DNA from: Cryptomeria japonica | Lineage: Eukaryota > Streptophyta > Pinopsida > Cupressales > Cupressaceae | NCBI RefSeq assembly: GCF_030272615.1 | Contig: NC_081408.1 | Location: 619,998,476 to 620,062,475 of the forward strand | DNA: 64,000 nucleotides | Direction: 5' to 3' | Shown: in pieces, positions 10,066-21,600 of the stretch | Layout: the number at the start of each line of letters is the position of its first letter | Numbering within the stretch: the stretch's first letter is position 1 | Program-made: the position numbers and the translations under genes | The notes under the pieces: model-generated | The model's input: only the letters and a program-made list of their open reading frames with translations | Database searches by the model: none | What the model was told of the DNA's origin: nothing

Positions 10066-13000
10066 TGTTCACCAAAAGTGATAACCCAAGAACACCTACA
10101 AATCTATCTATGAGATAGCCAATCTCAATCAATGAAACACTTCAGGGCTTGGACAACATAACATAGGATCCTAATGATCCTCCTGCACTTCCACCCTTTT
10201 TGATGCATGAAATTAACTCATTTACTCACCATGACAACATCAATGAAGCAGATAAACCATTCCACAAACTCAATAGATTAGGTAACACATACAGATTGGC
10301 TAGATCTTGTACAAATAATAAGTGAAATAGAGCTTTGGAAGGATAGAACACAAACCCCTAAACATAAAGGGAAAGAGATTTTCTTTTAAAATATATATCT
10401 AAAACCATCCCCAAATCTGTCAAAGACTAGTGCCTTGTTCATTGGGCAATAGAGTCACACACAGAACTACAAAATGTCAATCACAACTGCAAATTTGTTT
10501 TCCCTACAAAATATCCTTGCATTAATACCTTATACTAATGCATTACTCAATCCATTCACAAAATTATCAGATCTGGGACACATTCCATTGTTTATGACTG
10601 ATTATAGAATTTAAACTCTTCATTGAAGAATGCCTACAAACAATCATACAATCTCCTTGAGATGACAAGTTATAAGCCTCCTTGAGGATTCAATTCATAA
10701 CAATGAAACACATGCACAAAGACAATATCATGAGAAATTTACTCATGCCTGACACAAGTAAGAACTACAACTAGAAAACAATTTATCATCCTGTAATGTA
10801 GCCTCTATACCCTAAACAAATTCATAGAACTTTACAAGTTTGGGTCAAGAAATTCAGAAAATGGAAGCCATGAAAACTGGAGCACTTCTCACAGAATTCT
10901 GGAACCCTTACAATTGGGAAGAATTGAGAATAAGAAGAGGAGGAAAAGATTAGAATCCATCAGAACATGCCATGTGTCTTCTTTTTCCTTAACTTTAAAA
11001 ATATCTTCTTCATTCCCATGGAAACTACTCTCGAAATATCCCATATCTATTGAAATGAACTACCTGATCAGATTCCTTATCCCGAGAGCTTTCTGGCGAT
11101 ATACAATACTTGGTATTTTGGCCAAAAATTGAGCCCTGAACGAATTAATTCTTCAAGTGTGCACAATCATTTAAATTTTTCATTTTTTAATATAGTTGAA
11201 ACTATATCATTAATCTGATTTTAATTTTAATTTTAATTTTTGCCTCCCTTTTGGCTTGACGCCTTGCCATGTGGTGGTCTCTGATTGGTTGATGGGATCC
11301 ACTGGGCGCCACCTCGGATGACACCTCATCACTGCCACTTGTCAGCCACGTCACTGCCACTTGTCTGTCCACCTACATGCCATGCGTGTGCCACGTCACT
11401 GCCACCTATGCACCACTGGGACGAGACCTGCCTGCTGGACTGCCATGTCACATTGCCACCTAGCTTTCGCCATTTCGCAATCTCTAACAAGCGAACAACT
11501 TCGGGCTCCGAAATCACGCGAGCTATTGGATCATCTCCAAGATGCACGATCTTTACCTCGATTTCTGTGCTCATGGTTTTCGCTATTTCGCGAAGGGTAT
11601 TTGGGATGCATCTTCCCTTCGTGAATCCACGTGCACCGTCGATCTTTTTGGAACATGCTCACTGGTTAAGCCATCTGTTTCCTAGAAAACTCGCCTGTCA
11701 ACCTTGGGATCCGTGCTTGCATGGGGTCCACATATCACCGCCCAGTCAGCCTCCTCAGTCACCTCGGGAAGCATGCCCACATGCGTGGGGTCCACCTTGG
11801 GCACTCAACGGGCACCGTCAGTCAAAAGCCTTTTATGGCTTTTACATTATATTTGTGTGGACATTTACATATAAATATAAAAAAAAAACATTTCCCAGTC
11901 AATGTGGGATATATAGTTTTGCCTGGGACTGCAATTTTTTTTTTGAAACTTTGCCTAACCTTTAATGGCGTTTTCTTCTGCAACTTGAATGTCTATTGCC
12001 TGAGGTTTAAAACGCTGCCCCTTCACCATCCACGCAAGGGGAATACTACCAGCCAATACTTGCATTTGATAAAACATGTTTTAATGCCCTCTCCATGCCA
12101 CGCACAACAGGGAGGATTTTGCATTTGATTGGAGACTTTCATAACCCACGTAGTTTGCCATGTTCTACTTGCTGTTGGTTTTCTGCTTCCCAAACTCCAC
12201 ATTCAGCGTGGAAGGATGAGGAAAAAACATGGGGGAGTGGATTGGCATTCATTTGCCAAATCTGCATTTCCTTTACATTTTGCTATTGTTAACTTCAACG
12301 CCATCTAACAAAAACCACATAGAGGGGAGCACGTGAGGAAAATGTTTGAATATTGTTTGCATTTTCTATTTGAAGTGTTTTCTTTAAAACCCCCTTCCAA
12401 AGCTACAACCCGCTACTTGCATTTGTTTGGGAGTTTTAAATTGCACTCCCAGCCATCACACATAGCAAGGAGAATGCTAGGAAGGTTGTGGAATTTGGCT
12501 TTACAATGGCCACTGGCATTTTGCTGTTTGTTTAATTTGCTAAAGATTTCAGATTTGCCAACGTATTTGTTGGAACTTTTAGAGCAGCCTTTTACCCACA
12601 CATGATAGCCACGTGAAAGAGGGATTTTACTTGTATTCATTTGCCAATTGCAACTTGCCTGAAAGTGTTCAATTGTTGCCTCTACCATTTGCCTTTCCTC
12701 CATTCATCATGCCACAATCTATTGGATTCGGCTTAATGCCTACCAATTGAAACTTATTTGAAAGTGTTTAATTTCTGCCTCTACCATTTGCCTTTCATGC
12801 TTCACCTTCCAACTGCATTTTGCTTGAATTTCTAAATGTCCCTTCTCTGTCGCCGAAGGAGGATTTAGCATTACTCGCCACTTTGAAATTTCCTGGAGTT
12901 CTATTAGCATCTTAAGCTCATATGACATGTTCCTTGATTACAAACCACATTTCAACATTATGAAATTCTCTCAGTGAACCAAGTTTCCAGTAAAATCAAT

Positions 13001-14217
13001 GCACGGGCATGAGCCAGGTCGTGCCCCCAAAGTGTGTTCGACTAAAAAATAATTTGTTTTCATGCAATTGACCCTCAGGATGCTTCAAGAACCTCAAACA
13101 CACCTCTTGAAATGATCGACATTATTTTCAAATCATCAAACTGAGTTTTGCAACTTTCAGGCAATTACACCACATTTTCACATTTAATCGCGAAGACGTA
13201 ATTTTCAATGTGGTCAAAACACCTTTTTGGAATTTGCCATCTGACAGGCATGTACTCTGATATACAAGGATGAACTCTACCAAACGGTTTCTCAAGATGA
13301 GTCCCAAGAAAAGAGATATTAATTTTTGAAAATGCCCAACTGGCTTTGTCGACACTACAGACCTGATGAAGTCAATGTTCTGGCAACACATGATGCCTTT
13401 CTTAGAAATATCAAACGACCTCCATAGACCCTCAAATTTGAAACACAGATACCTTGAAGTACATACTAAATCTTTGAATTCTTAGTTCGACCAAAATCCT
13501 GACTGGATGTAAATGGCGTGCTCATGAAAACAACTACTTTAACTGACATAGCACTGAAAGTACGGATCACTGAAAACGATGGCTAAATGAACCCTTTTGA
13601 AAACCACCTAAACGGATTGGAAAAGGCTTGAAATTTGAAAAATAGCTTGTCATTTATACCAGCATTAACCAGGAAGAAACATTTTATCATGATACTTACT
13701 GAGGCAAATTTTACACTTATGCGAAACAGAGCTCCGACTAGCTGTCGAACAGGGACTAGCTAAACCATACAAATTGCAAACGGATTGATCTTCAAAAGCT
13801 GAGCAAATGAATTCATTAGGACTTGAAAATTTGCAAGCTAACTCACATTTATGCATAGAATCCAATCCATTTTGAAATTGTCCATGATGATTAATAGGGT
13901 AAAAGATGTACTCGCTCAAATTAGGCTACTCAATAAAATCTACATTTGTGCCTAAAATACACTTTCAGCTCACCCCTCAAAATGGGTACCTCATAAACAT
14001 ATCCAAACTGAATTCTGAAAGTTGCACATCACTGGATAGGCCAAATGAAAGGTGCAGGACATGAATCCCGAGCCTTACCCCCTGAAAATCAACTGGCTCC
14101 ATTTTACCCCCTCTCTAACTAGGCCATTCAAACGGCCTCATTTTTATCATTTGGAAATGCAGGGCAAAATTTTGAAATGAGCCTCTAAACTTGACTCAAA
14201 TTTAATGAGTCCCAACA
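10066..14217 (-). repeat. Right (5') LTR of element B, 4152 bp
   Basis: On the minus strand it starts TGTTGGGACTCATT (14217) and ends TTTTGGTGAACA (10066). Its left 1.8 kb (10066-11885) has no copy in the truncated partner. It matches solo LTR S (37360-42101) at both ends, which confirms the full extent. A GC-rich block at 11230-11850 contains repeated GCCACNTGTC/CCACGTCACTGCCAC words. Confidence 0.85.
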
Positions 14218-14218
14218 G

Positions 14219-14377
14219 AACCTATCGGGTGATATACCGATCACTCCAAAAGGGAAGATTAATGTTGAAACCATTCAAATGGAAATGAATAAAACTTGGA
14301 AAAAGAAATCAGAAGAAGAGTCACAGGATGAACCTAGTTCTACACCTAGTGTGGAAGTCTCTGAACTGGCAAACTGA
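14219..14377 (+). pseudogene. C-terminal remnant of element C ORF1 (Gag-like)
   Basis: An open frame of about 52 codons ends at TGA 14375-14377. It has a KGK...WKKKSEEES pattern that aligns with the tail of element G's ORF1 (KGKLQMIWKKKEIVSNEES). Everything upstream, including any zinc knuckles, is absent because element B abuts here. Short, but the position just before ORF2 and the match to G support it. Confidence 0.6.
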
Positions 14378-14810
14378 GCTTCAAAAAAGCTTAGGGGGAA
14401 CATATCGGTGAAATATTTCGAACCCCCGGTTTATATCGGTAAAGACCTATACTGGTATATGTTACCTGTTAGTCGGCAAAAGATTTGAAGCGGTAAAAGG
14501 CAAAATTAGGGTTTGTGCCCTAGCGGTGATACATTTATTATGGTAGGTAAGAGTTTGTTTAAAAAGGGTTTTCGTCGTCATTTTCACTTATTTGTTTTCA
14601 AAAGAAGAATTTTCAAGAGCAGAGCAACCAGAATGATTTGTTTAGCATTTGGAGAAATCATGTGCGAAATCTTGCAATCATCTTCAAGAAACTAGTGAAG
14701 AACACTAAGCGGCGAACTAGCAACTGAAGTGGTGTACTGTGCATGATATTGGAAAACCTAAATTTCAGTTTGTGAAGGTATTTTCCAAAATTCTTTCTTA
14801 TCATTTGGTT

Positions 14811-15904
14811 ATGGATTCTGCATCACATTCTAGTTCTAGTGCACCTAAAGAATCGCCTGAGTCTCTTCAAAAGAAAATGAGATACAATGCCCTATCTCAA
14901 ATTCTCGTCGAAGTTATTGTCGAGGAAGATATTTCAGGGTATATAGACTGTAAGTTGGACGACCTAGGATCCCTAGTAATTCACTCCCAGCTAAGTCTGT
15001 TTTGTGGAGATGACCAGAAGATCAAACCAGAGTATAGCATTCTTGAGAAGATGAATCTACACAATGCAGTATACTTTTTGGAAGAGTTTACAGAAGAACA
15101 TATTCACATTATCCTCAGCAGAGTGCATGGTGATAAAATGTATCTCGAGCGGAGCCATGAAATCACACCAGAAGTGGTTCATGCCATCACCAAATTCTGC
15201 AATATTGGAGAAGTACCAGCTCTATGGAAGGTCACCAAAACTAAAATGACAGAGCTCACCAATTTTGTGAGTGATCAACGAGCAATGACCGTCAACACCA
15301 TTAAAGATGATTTGGTAAAATATGCTTGCATGGTGATTGGCTACAGGATATTCTATGCCAGCAGAATGAATTATGTCCCTGTTGCTGCGATGAATGTTGC
15401 TTACAAGGTGATCAAGGAAGATACTAAATTTGACCTATGTACCTGCTTACAGAAGAAATTGTCAGTGAACTTGAAATCTATCAAATAGGACAAATCACTG
15501 AGGTTCAAGGTTGGCCAACTTCTGGTCGGTCTATTCTTCTATTTTCAAGGTTATTTCCTTGGAGTAGGTGATGTTCAATGGTCTACTAACCTACCAGTTT
15601 CAGACAGATTAAGGGGAGTCTACAAGTAGTGGGAACTACATATCCTGAGGTTCTAAATAAGTATTTTGACAATTTCAAACGAAAGATGAGCCAGAGAATG
15701 AGGATATCTGGTGATATTCTAAAGAAGTATGAAGATGACATCTGCTTCACAATAAGGATAGATGAATACATAATGGAAGTGGTGGAACCAAGAAAGGAAG
15801 TAGTTGGCCCTATGGGGTATAAAGTGGTGAATGACCTATTAATCGGGTATGCCTCTACCCTACTTGCCTCACCACTGGATGCAAAGAAGAAAAGAATTGA
15901 TACC
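14811..15904 (+). pseudogene. ORF2 of element C, N-terminal part (unknown conserved protein)
   Basis: ATG at 14811; a 226-residue open stretch runs to TAG at 15486-15488. After that, similarity-like text continues in other frames (about 15487-15590, then 15608-15904), so at least two frameshifts are present. The core about residues 40-170 aligns with element G ORF2: an ILSRVHGDKMYLE motif against ILSKVHDDFMWLE, then an EITPEVVHAIT block. No named family is recognised; it is not RT, integrase or protease. The frame is broken at ATACC (15900-15904) by element H and resumes at 30151 in register. It may be a structural or accessory protein; function unknown. Confidence 0.6.
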
Positions 15905-17708
15905 TGTAGTCACATAAATCTGTCCACTTAATTAAATGAATACTTAGTATTTATTTGATTATTTAACCATCAATTAATAATTAATTAAATTAATATTTAA
16001 TTAATTCATCTTAACCCTATTCTCCTATTAATTAAATAAATTATTCAATTTATTTGATTTAATTCACTTAACCAAATTCAGACCATTAATTAAATAAATA
16101 AATCATATTTATTTAATTAAATCTTCTCTCACATTTAAATAAATTAATATTTATTTAAAACCCCCAAAATCCCACCTCTCACATTTAAATAAATAAATCA
16201 TTTATTTAAAATCACCTTTATCCTCCACCCACTTGTATTTTCCTACAAAAGCAAGTTGCACAATTATTTTAAATAAATAATTTATTTAAATCACCTTTAT
16301 CCTCCACCCACTTGTATTTTCCTACAAAAGCAAATTGCACAACTATTTTAAATAAATTATTTATTTAAAATCCTATTTATCCTCACCCACTTGAAACCTT
16401 TAATGGTTTCCCTTAAAGTAGTCAAACTTGATGGCTTTAAAGTCTTCAAACTTGATGGCTTCCTTCTATAGTCTTCTTAAAGACTTTAATGGTTTTCCTT
16501 AAAGTCTTCAAGCCTTTAATGGTTTCCCTCAAAGTCTTCAAGCATTTTAAATGCTTTATCTTCTTTTTCTCATTTAAATAAATTAATATTTATTTAAATA
16601 TTTATCCAAATTCAACTTACACCATTTAATTGAAATAAATGATTTTATTTTAATTGAAAATACCAAAATTTCTCCCACTTGCATTTTCCCACCAAATCCA
16701 CTTGCAAAATCTAATCCCCTTCTAGATTCTTCTAAACCCTTCCTAATTAGCCTAATCCATCCCCTAAATATTGTCACATTCCTAAGCAAATTGGAGTCAC
16801 TTCTCAAAGACTCCAAAGTCTTTGAAAAGCAATTAATGCTTTGTGTGTTCAACAAATTAACCCTAAAAGTCTTGGATAACCTTTGAAAGCTTTCAACCTT
16901 CAACCACTTAATCCCCAAAGTCTCCAATAACCATTAATGGTTAATTCAACCCTCCCACATGGTTAAAACATTTGTTTTGACTCAACCTCTACCCAACCCA
17001 AAGGTCTCATCAGGCCATTAATGCTTTGACCATGATTATCTCTTAAACATTTGCACAAAGGTTTATCCTTGGATTAACTCTTAATCCAATGGGTAATCTT
17101 AATTTAGACTTGACCCTTACCTTCTAGATAACCATGAGGTCTTCTCAGGCCTTTAATGCCTCCAACCTCTTCTCTCAACCCAATCCTATGTTGAAACTTG
17201 TCACCATTTTATTGGTGCCAATTGTGCACATGGATCTCCAACTTTCAATCCTAACCCTTGTTAAGATTTCTCATTCTTAACCCTTCATTTCCCTATTTCT
17301 TCTATAAATAGAACCCTTCTCCTCAAGCAAAGAGAAGCATTTTAGAGTATTGTTGTTATACTGGCATTAGCATAGAGCTTTTTCATAGCATCACTATCTA
17401 CTCTTGCATAGTATTTGCTTATCATATTCAACCATCTTGAATCTCCATATGGCATCCATGGCTAGTGCTAAAAGCTGAGAGCTACACTCGTTTGGGACTT
17501 GGAGAGGAGAGGAACAAGGGAGGAGCAACTATGAGCATCTTGATTAGCTATTTCATTTTATGTTTATATGCTTTCTATTTCATGCTTAATATCTCTCTTG
17601 ATATGCCTGTTTAGGATAATCTTTTGTTGCTAACACTAACGTTTGTTTCTTGTGCTCTTGTGTGTGTTGCCATCAAACAGATTTTCTAATCCTTTTTGCA
17701 GAGCATCA
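15905..17708 (+). repeat. 5' LTR of element H
   Basis: Starts TGTAGTCACATAAATC and ends TTTTTGCAGAGCATCA. The first 700 bases are AT-rich with TTTAAATAAATAAAT palindromic words. A 79-bp unit is tandemly duplicated (16211-16289, 16290-16368). A run of CTTTAATGG/AAAGTCTTCAA words spans 16390-16560. Confidence 0.95.
17303..17310 (+). promoter_or_regulatory. TATA box in the H 5' LTR
   Basis: TATAAATA within CTTCTATAAATAGAACCC, in the last quarter of the LTR. Transcription would start about 30 bases downstream (near 17335), giving an R-U5 of some 370 bases. The same box is at 29740-29747 in the 3' LTR. Confidence 0.65.
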
Positions 17709-17725
17709 TTTGGTGAATCCCAAAA
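17709..17725 (+). other. Putative primer-binding site of element H
   Basis: The bases after the LTR, TTTGGTGAATCCC, have the TGG start expected for pairing with a tRNA CCA end, two bases inside the LTR. I cannot assign the tRNA species. Confidence 0.5.
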
Positions 17726-18642
17726 ACAAAGTATTCATCCAATATTTCTCAAAAACAACCAAAAGTACCAAAAACAAAGTGCAAAACAACAAAGAGACAA
17801 ATTTTATGACCATTCTTCACATCTTGCGAAAGAAGAAGTGTCATCAGAATACCAACTTGAAAAGGAGACCATTAAGCTCAAAGGATTTGATCAAAAGGAG
17901 GAAATTCTTCTATCTCAATAGACAAATTTTTGTCTCACATAGAGTCTTTCTACATCGCATGCGTCTATATCTTCAAGGTAAAACAAACGAGTTTGATTCA
18001 GAATCATTGAACCACAGAGCTTTTATGCAATATAGAGCTCTGAGTTATCACAAAAATCAAGGAGGAAAGATTAATCCCAACTTCTTCCCAAACATCTGTA
18101 TCACCTACAACACAGCTCGAGAAGTGCCACCAATGCCCGAAAGGGAAGAGATAGAGTTTGTCCCATTTATAACCCAAAGTTTTTATTGAAGTTGAAAAAC
18201 AAAACATCCATCATCTCATTCATACATCATTATTCCATCATCAATTCATCCCAAAACTCTCAAACACATTAAGAGGTTCTTGTCCCAAGATTCTCTTTTT
18301 AGATATTGCTTGCAATCAAACACATCACATCACTTTTAGATTGTTTCTACATCTAGGATAAGCTCATCCTAAGAGACACATCTACGCAGGTTAAAACTAG
18401 TTCATGAGTGAATCCTCTCATTGCTAGGTAGTTAAATCTGTAACACATCTCAGATTTCTCTGCACCTTATCACGTCAAAACTTACCAAACAAACAAGCAA
18501 TTCAACGAAGGAATTTCGGTTACATCTACCTCCAAAGTGCTAGAGATCCACATACAACACAAATCACCAACCAATCAATCTTTCATTTCATCACCACTCA
18601 TCATCATCTTCAATCAACTTCAAAAACAAACTTGTAAACAAA
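17726..18642 (+). other. Leader of element H
   Basis: About 0.9 kb between the PBS and the polyprotein start. Open frames here have no recognisable domain and no counterpart in other elements, so I treat it as untranslated leader that may hold dimerisation and packaging signals. Confidence 0.6.
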
Positions 18643-21600
18643 ATGGCTCAAACCCGATCACGATCAAGGCAACGAGAAATGGAAATTGAGGAAGAAGAGG
18701 ACAACCTCAATGAATTTCAAGAAGCACTAGGAGGAAATGGGAATGATGAAAACCCAAGTACTCCCACTCCTTCAACAATCGAAAGGGTTCAGCATAACCC
18801 TCATTTTAACAGATTATTTGATGAAATATTAAGGAGCAATGCGGATGCTCACTTTTTACGACTTGCTCAAGAAGGAGCCAAACTCCCCTCAGACTTTGAT
18901 CTTGCCCAATTAAGACAAGCATCAGAAAGACAAAGTCGCCATGAGGAGGAAAGGCGTAGAGATCCCATCAGATATAACATCCCTCGAGGTAACCCACCAC
19001 CTCCTCCTCCTAATGAAATAGAGATGTTGCGGCAACAAGTTGAGAATCTCGCCCAACAACTTCATAGTGGTGTTAAGACCAATCAATTCTCACTTAACGA
19101 CATCTGTCCCTATCCGTTTGATAGGAATCTTTATATGCCACCTTTTCCACGCGGGTTCGAAACACCAAAATTTGAAAAATATAGAGGAAAGGGAGATCCC
19201 CGCGATCATGTCCGAGAATTTCATTCCGCTTGTCTTGAAGTGGCTTATGAGGACACATACCTAATGCGCCTTTTTCCCCAAAGCTTGGGAGGAACAACCA
19301 CATCATGGTTTTCCCGACTACCAGGTGGCATAAGAACATTTGAGGAACTCATCCAGAAGTTCCTGTCTCATTACTCTTATAATATTGAACGCGACATCAC
19401 CATGGCTGATCTATGCAACACCAAACAAAAACCAGGTGAATTATTCTCAGTATTCCTGCAACGATGGCGCCAAATGTCTAGCAGACGTTCTCTTCAGTTA
19501 CCTGAACGAGAACTAGTGGAAATTTTCATTTCCAACTTAAACGAAGAAATGGAATTTCACCTGGATGTCAAAGACACAGATTCTTTTAACGATATGATCA
19601 CCAAAGGTATAAAATGTGAAAGGGCACTCATCAAAAAAGGACTCATCAAAATCTTTAATGAACCCAAAGATGGTCCTCGCCCGCGCTTCAATAGCGATAA
19701 ACCGAACTTCTGGAACAAGAATAAGAATATCGTCAATGATGGGGTTGTGGATGCTCGGACTGTCCAAAATGCACAACCTGTGGTTCGGTTTGCAGGACAA
19801 AATCCTCCACCTCAAAATAACACAAATGTGCTTCCTAATCAAGGTCGCATCACATCTCAGGATGAACCCAGACCTCGTCCACAAAAACAAAAACGCACAT
19901 ACACTCCCCTAGGGGAACCCATTGAAACAGTGATGCGACAACTCATTTCTCAGAATTTGATCACTCTACCTAAGCTATCCAACTATGAGCCTCAGGTCAA
20001 ACCGGCATGGTGGAGAGATACTGAACACTGTGAGTTCCATCAAGGAAGAGGACACAAGACAAGTAATTGTCACCGATTGAAGGATCTCATTCAGGATCTT
20101 ATTGATCGAGGAGAAATTGAAATTGAAGGGCATGACCCAAAAACAACCAATAATGATCATCAGATGTTCAAGAATCCACTTCCATCACAAGATCAAAGGG
20201 GTCCTTCCACTTCCAGACGAGGTCCTGATACCACTGATTATACGCAAGCTGCGTATAACTACACTGTCAATCACCTGTATGATGCCAGTGAACAAATTGC
20301 AACTATCACCTTCAAAAATCCCACCTCAAATTGCAATGTTGTTACACGTCGCGGCAAAGTTACCATCAAGGCAGCTCCACAAGGCACCACCTCCGTCCCA
20401 AAGCAATACAATCTTGTGGAACAATTAGACAAAACGCCTGCGCTTATATCCATTTTAGAGCTATTGCGCCTATCGCCATCTCATAAAACAATCTTGGATC
20501 AAGCACTCCAAGAGGCGTCAGTCCCTGCAAACCTGAATATGGACCAATTTCAAGCCATGGTTGGAAGTCTAAAGTCATCACCCTGTCTCACTTTTTCTGA
20601 AAGTGATAACTCTTCCTTCCAGCAACCTCATAACGCCTCACTCCACATTGAAGGCTTTGTCAACCAACACAGGATCAAGCGAGTCTTGATCGATAATGGA
20701 GCAGGCCTAAACATTTGTACACTACAGTTGGTCACAGCATTGGGCTATGCAGTAGAATCAGTGGATCCTCGCAAGAAGATCACCATCAAGGCCTATGATG
20801 ATGCAGAGCGTTCATCCAAAGGAGCCGTGGTCCTACCAATCCGAGTGGGCCCCGTGGTAAAGCACATCATTTGTCAGGTTCTGGACCTTCCTCTGCCATA
20901 TAATCTATTATTAGGGAGACCTTGGATACATGCCATGCAAGCCGTTCCATCTACCTACCATCAATGTATCAAGTTCCCACATAATGGTGCAGAGATCACA
21001 ATCCTGGGCGATGCAAATCCCTTTGCATTTTGCCATAATATCAGCCATCAACCAGAGATTACTGTTCCTAATAATAGGGAAGCCATTTCCTCCACATCAT
21101 ATGTAAATCCCGCCTCTCTTGCCAGTTCAAACACTCCTATACCCAAGCAAGAAAAGCTTAAGATGAAAGTCACAGAGGAAGGTCCCGGGGAATATAACTT
21201 GAGTCAGCTCTTTTGTGTGGGACAAATGCCCACTTCTCCTAGAACACATGGTAAACCACAGCAGTTGCTCCAGCAACCACTAATCACGCCTCCATGTGCC
21301 TTAACGCCTTTCATTCTTGGAAAGAGTCAAGAGGAAGAGACACAAGATGAGGACCTGGCGGACTGGATCTATAAAGATCCCATCACCACTAACAAACCGC
21401 AAGTTACACTTCCTACGGAACAATATGGCAAAGGCCTCCTCATTATGCAAAGAATGGGATATGATGGTCAGAGTGCTTTGGGATACTGCAAACAAGGACG
21501 ACATGAACCGCTGCTGCCAGAGTTCAAGCCCAAAGGTAATACAGGCCTAGGCTTTGAAAAAGAGATCCTTCCTAAACTCAGATTTAAAGGAAAACCTAGC

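Larger units (their letters stand above)
5326..14217 (-). mobile_element. Element B: Ogre-like Ty3 retrotransposon, internally deleted
   Basis: Read on the minus strand: 5' LTR (14217 to 10066), a PBS reading TGGCGACTCTGCTGGGGA, an extra ORF before the usual gag position, and a truncated 3' LTR (7663 to 5326). LTRs of about 4 kb, a PBS of the tRNA-Arg type reported for Ogre/Tat elements, and a stand-alone ORF upstream of gag are Ogre hallmarks. No gag, protease, RT or integrase is present in the 2.4-kb interior. The right flank GAACC (14218-14222) would be one TSD copy. The left LTR is cut at 5326 by element A. B sits in element C. Confidence 0.75.

Noticed and set aside
11285-11965. 226-codon ORF in the GC-rich part of the B LTR
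   Set aside because: It is rich in His, Cys and Pro from short CCAC repeats, is not kept in solo LTR S and has no domain.
16583-16927. A 114-codon minus-strand ORF present in both H LTRs (also 29020-29364)
   Set aside because: It is identical only because the LTRs are identical. Composition is not protein-like and it has no counterpart elsewhere.
17643-18189. ORFs crossing the H 5' LTR edge into the leader
   Set aside because: They start inside the LTR, have no recognisable domain and lie before the gag start.
20684-20710. DNG in place of DSG/DTG in the H protease as a dead active site
   Set aside because: The LIDNG form is, to my knowledge, usual in plant Tat-like elements and the catalytic Asp is present.
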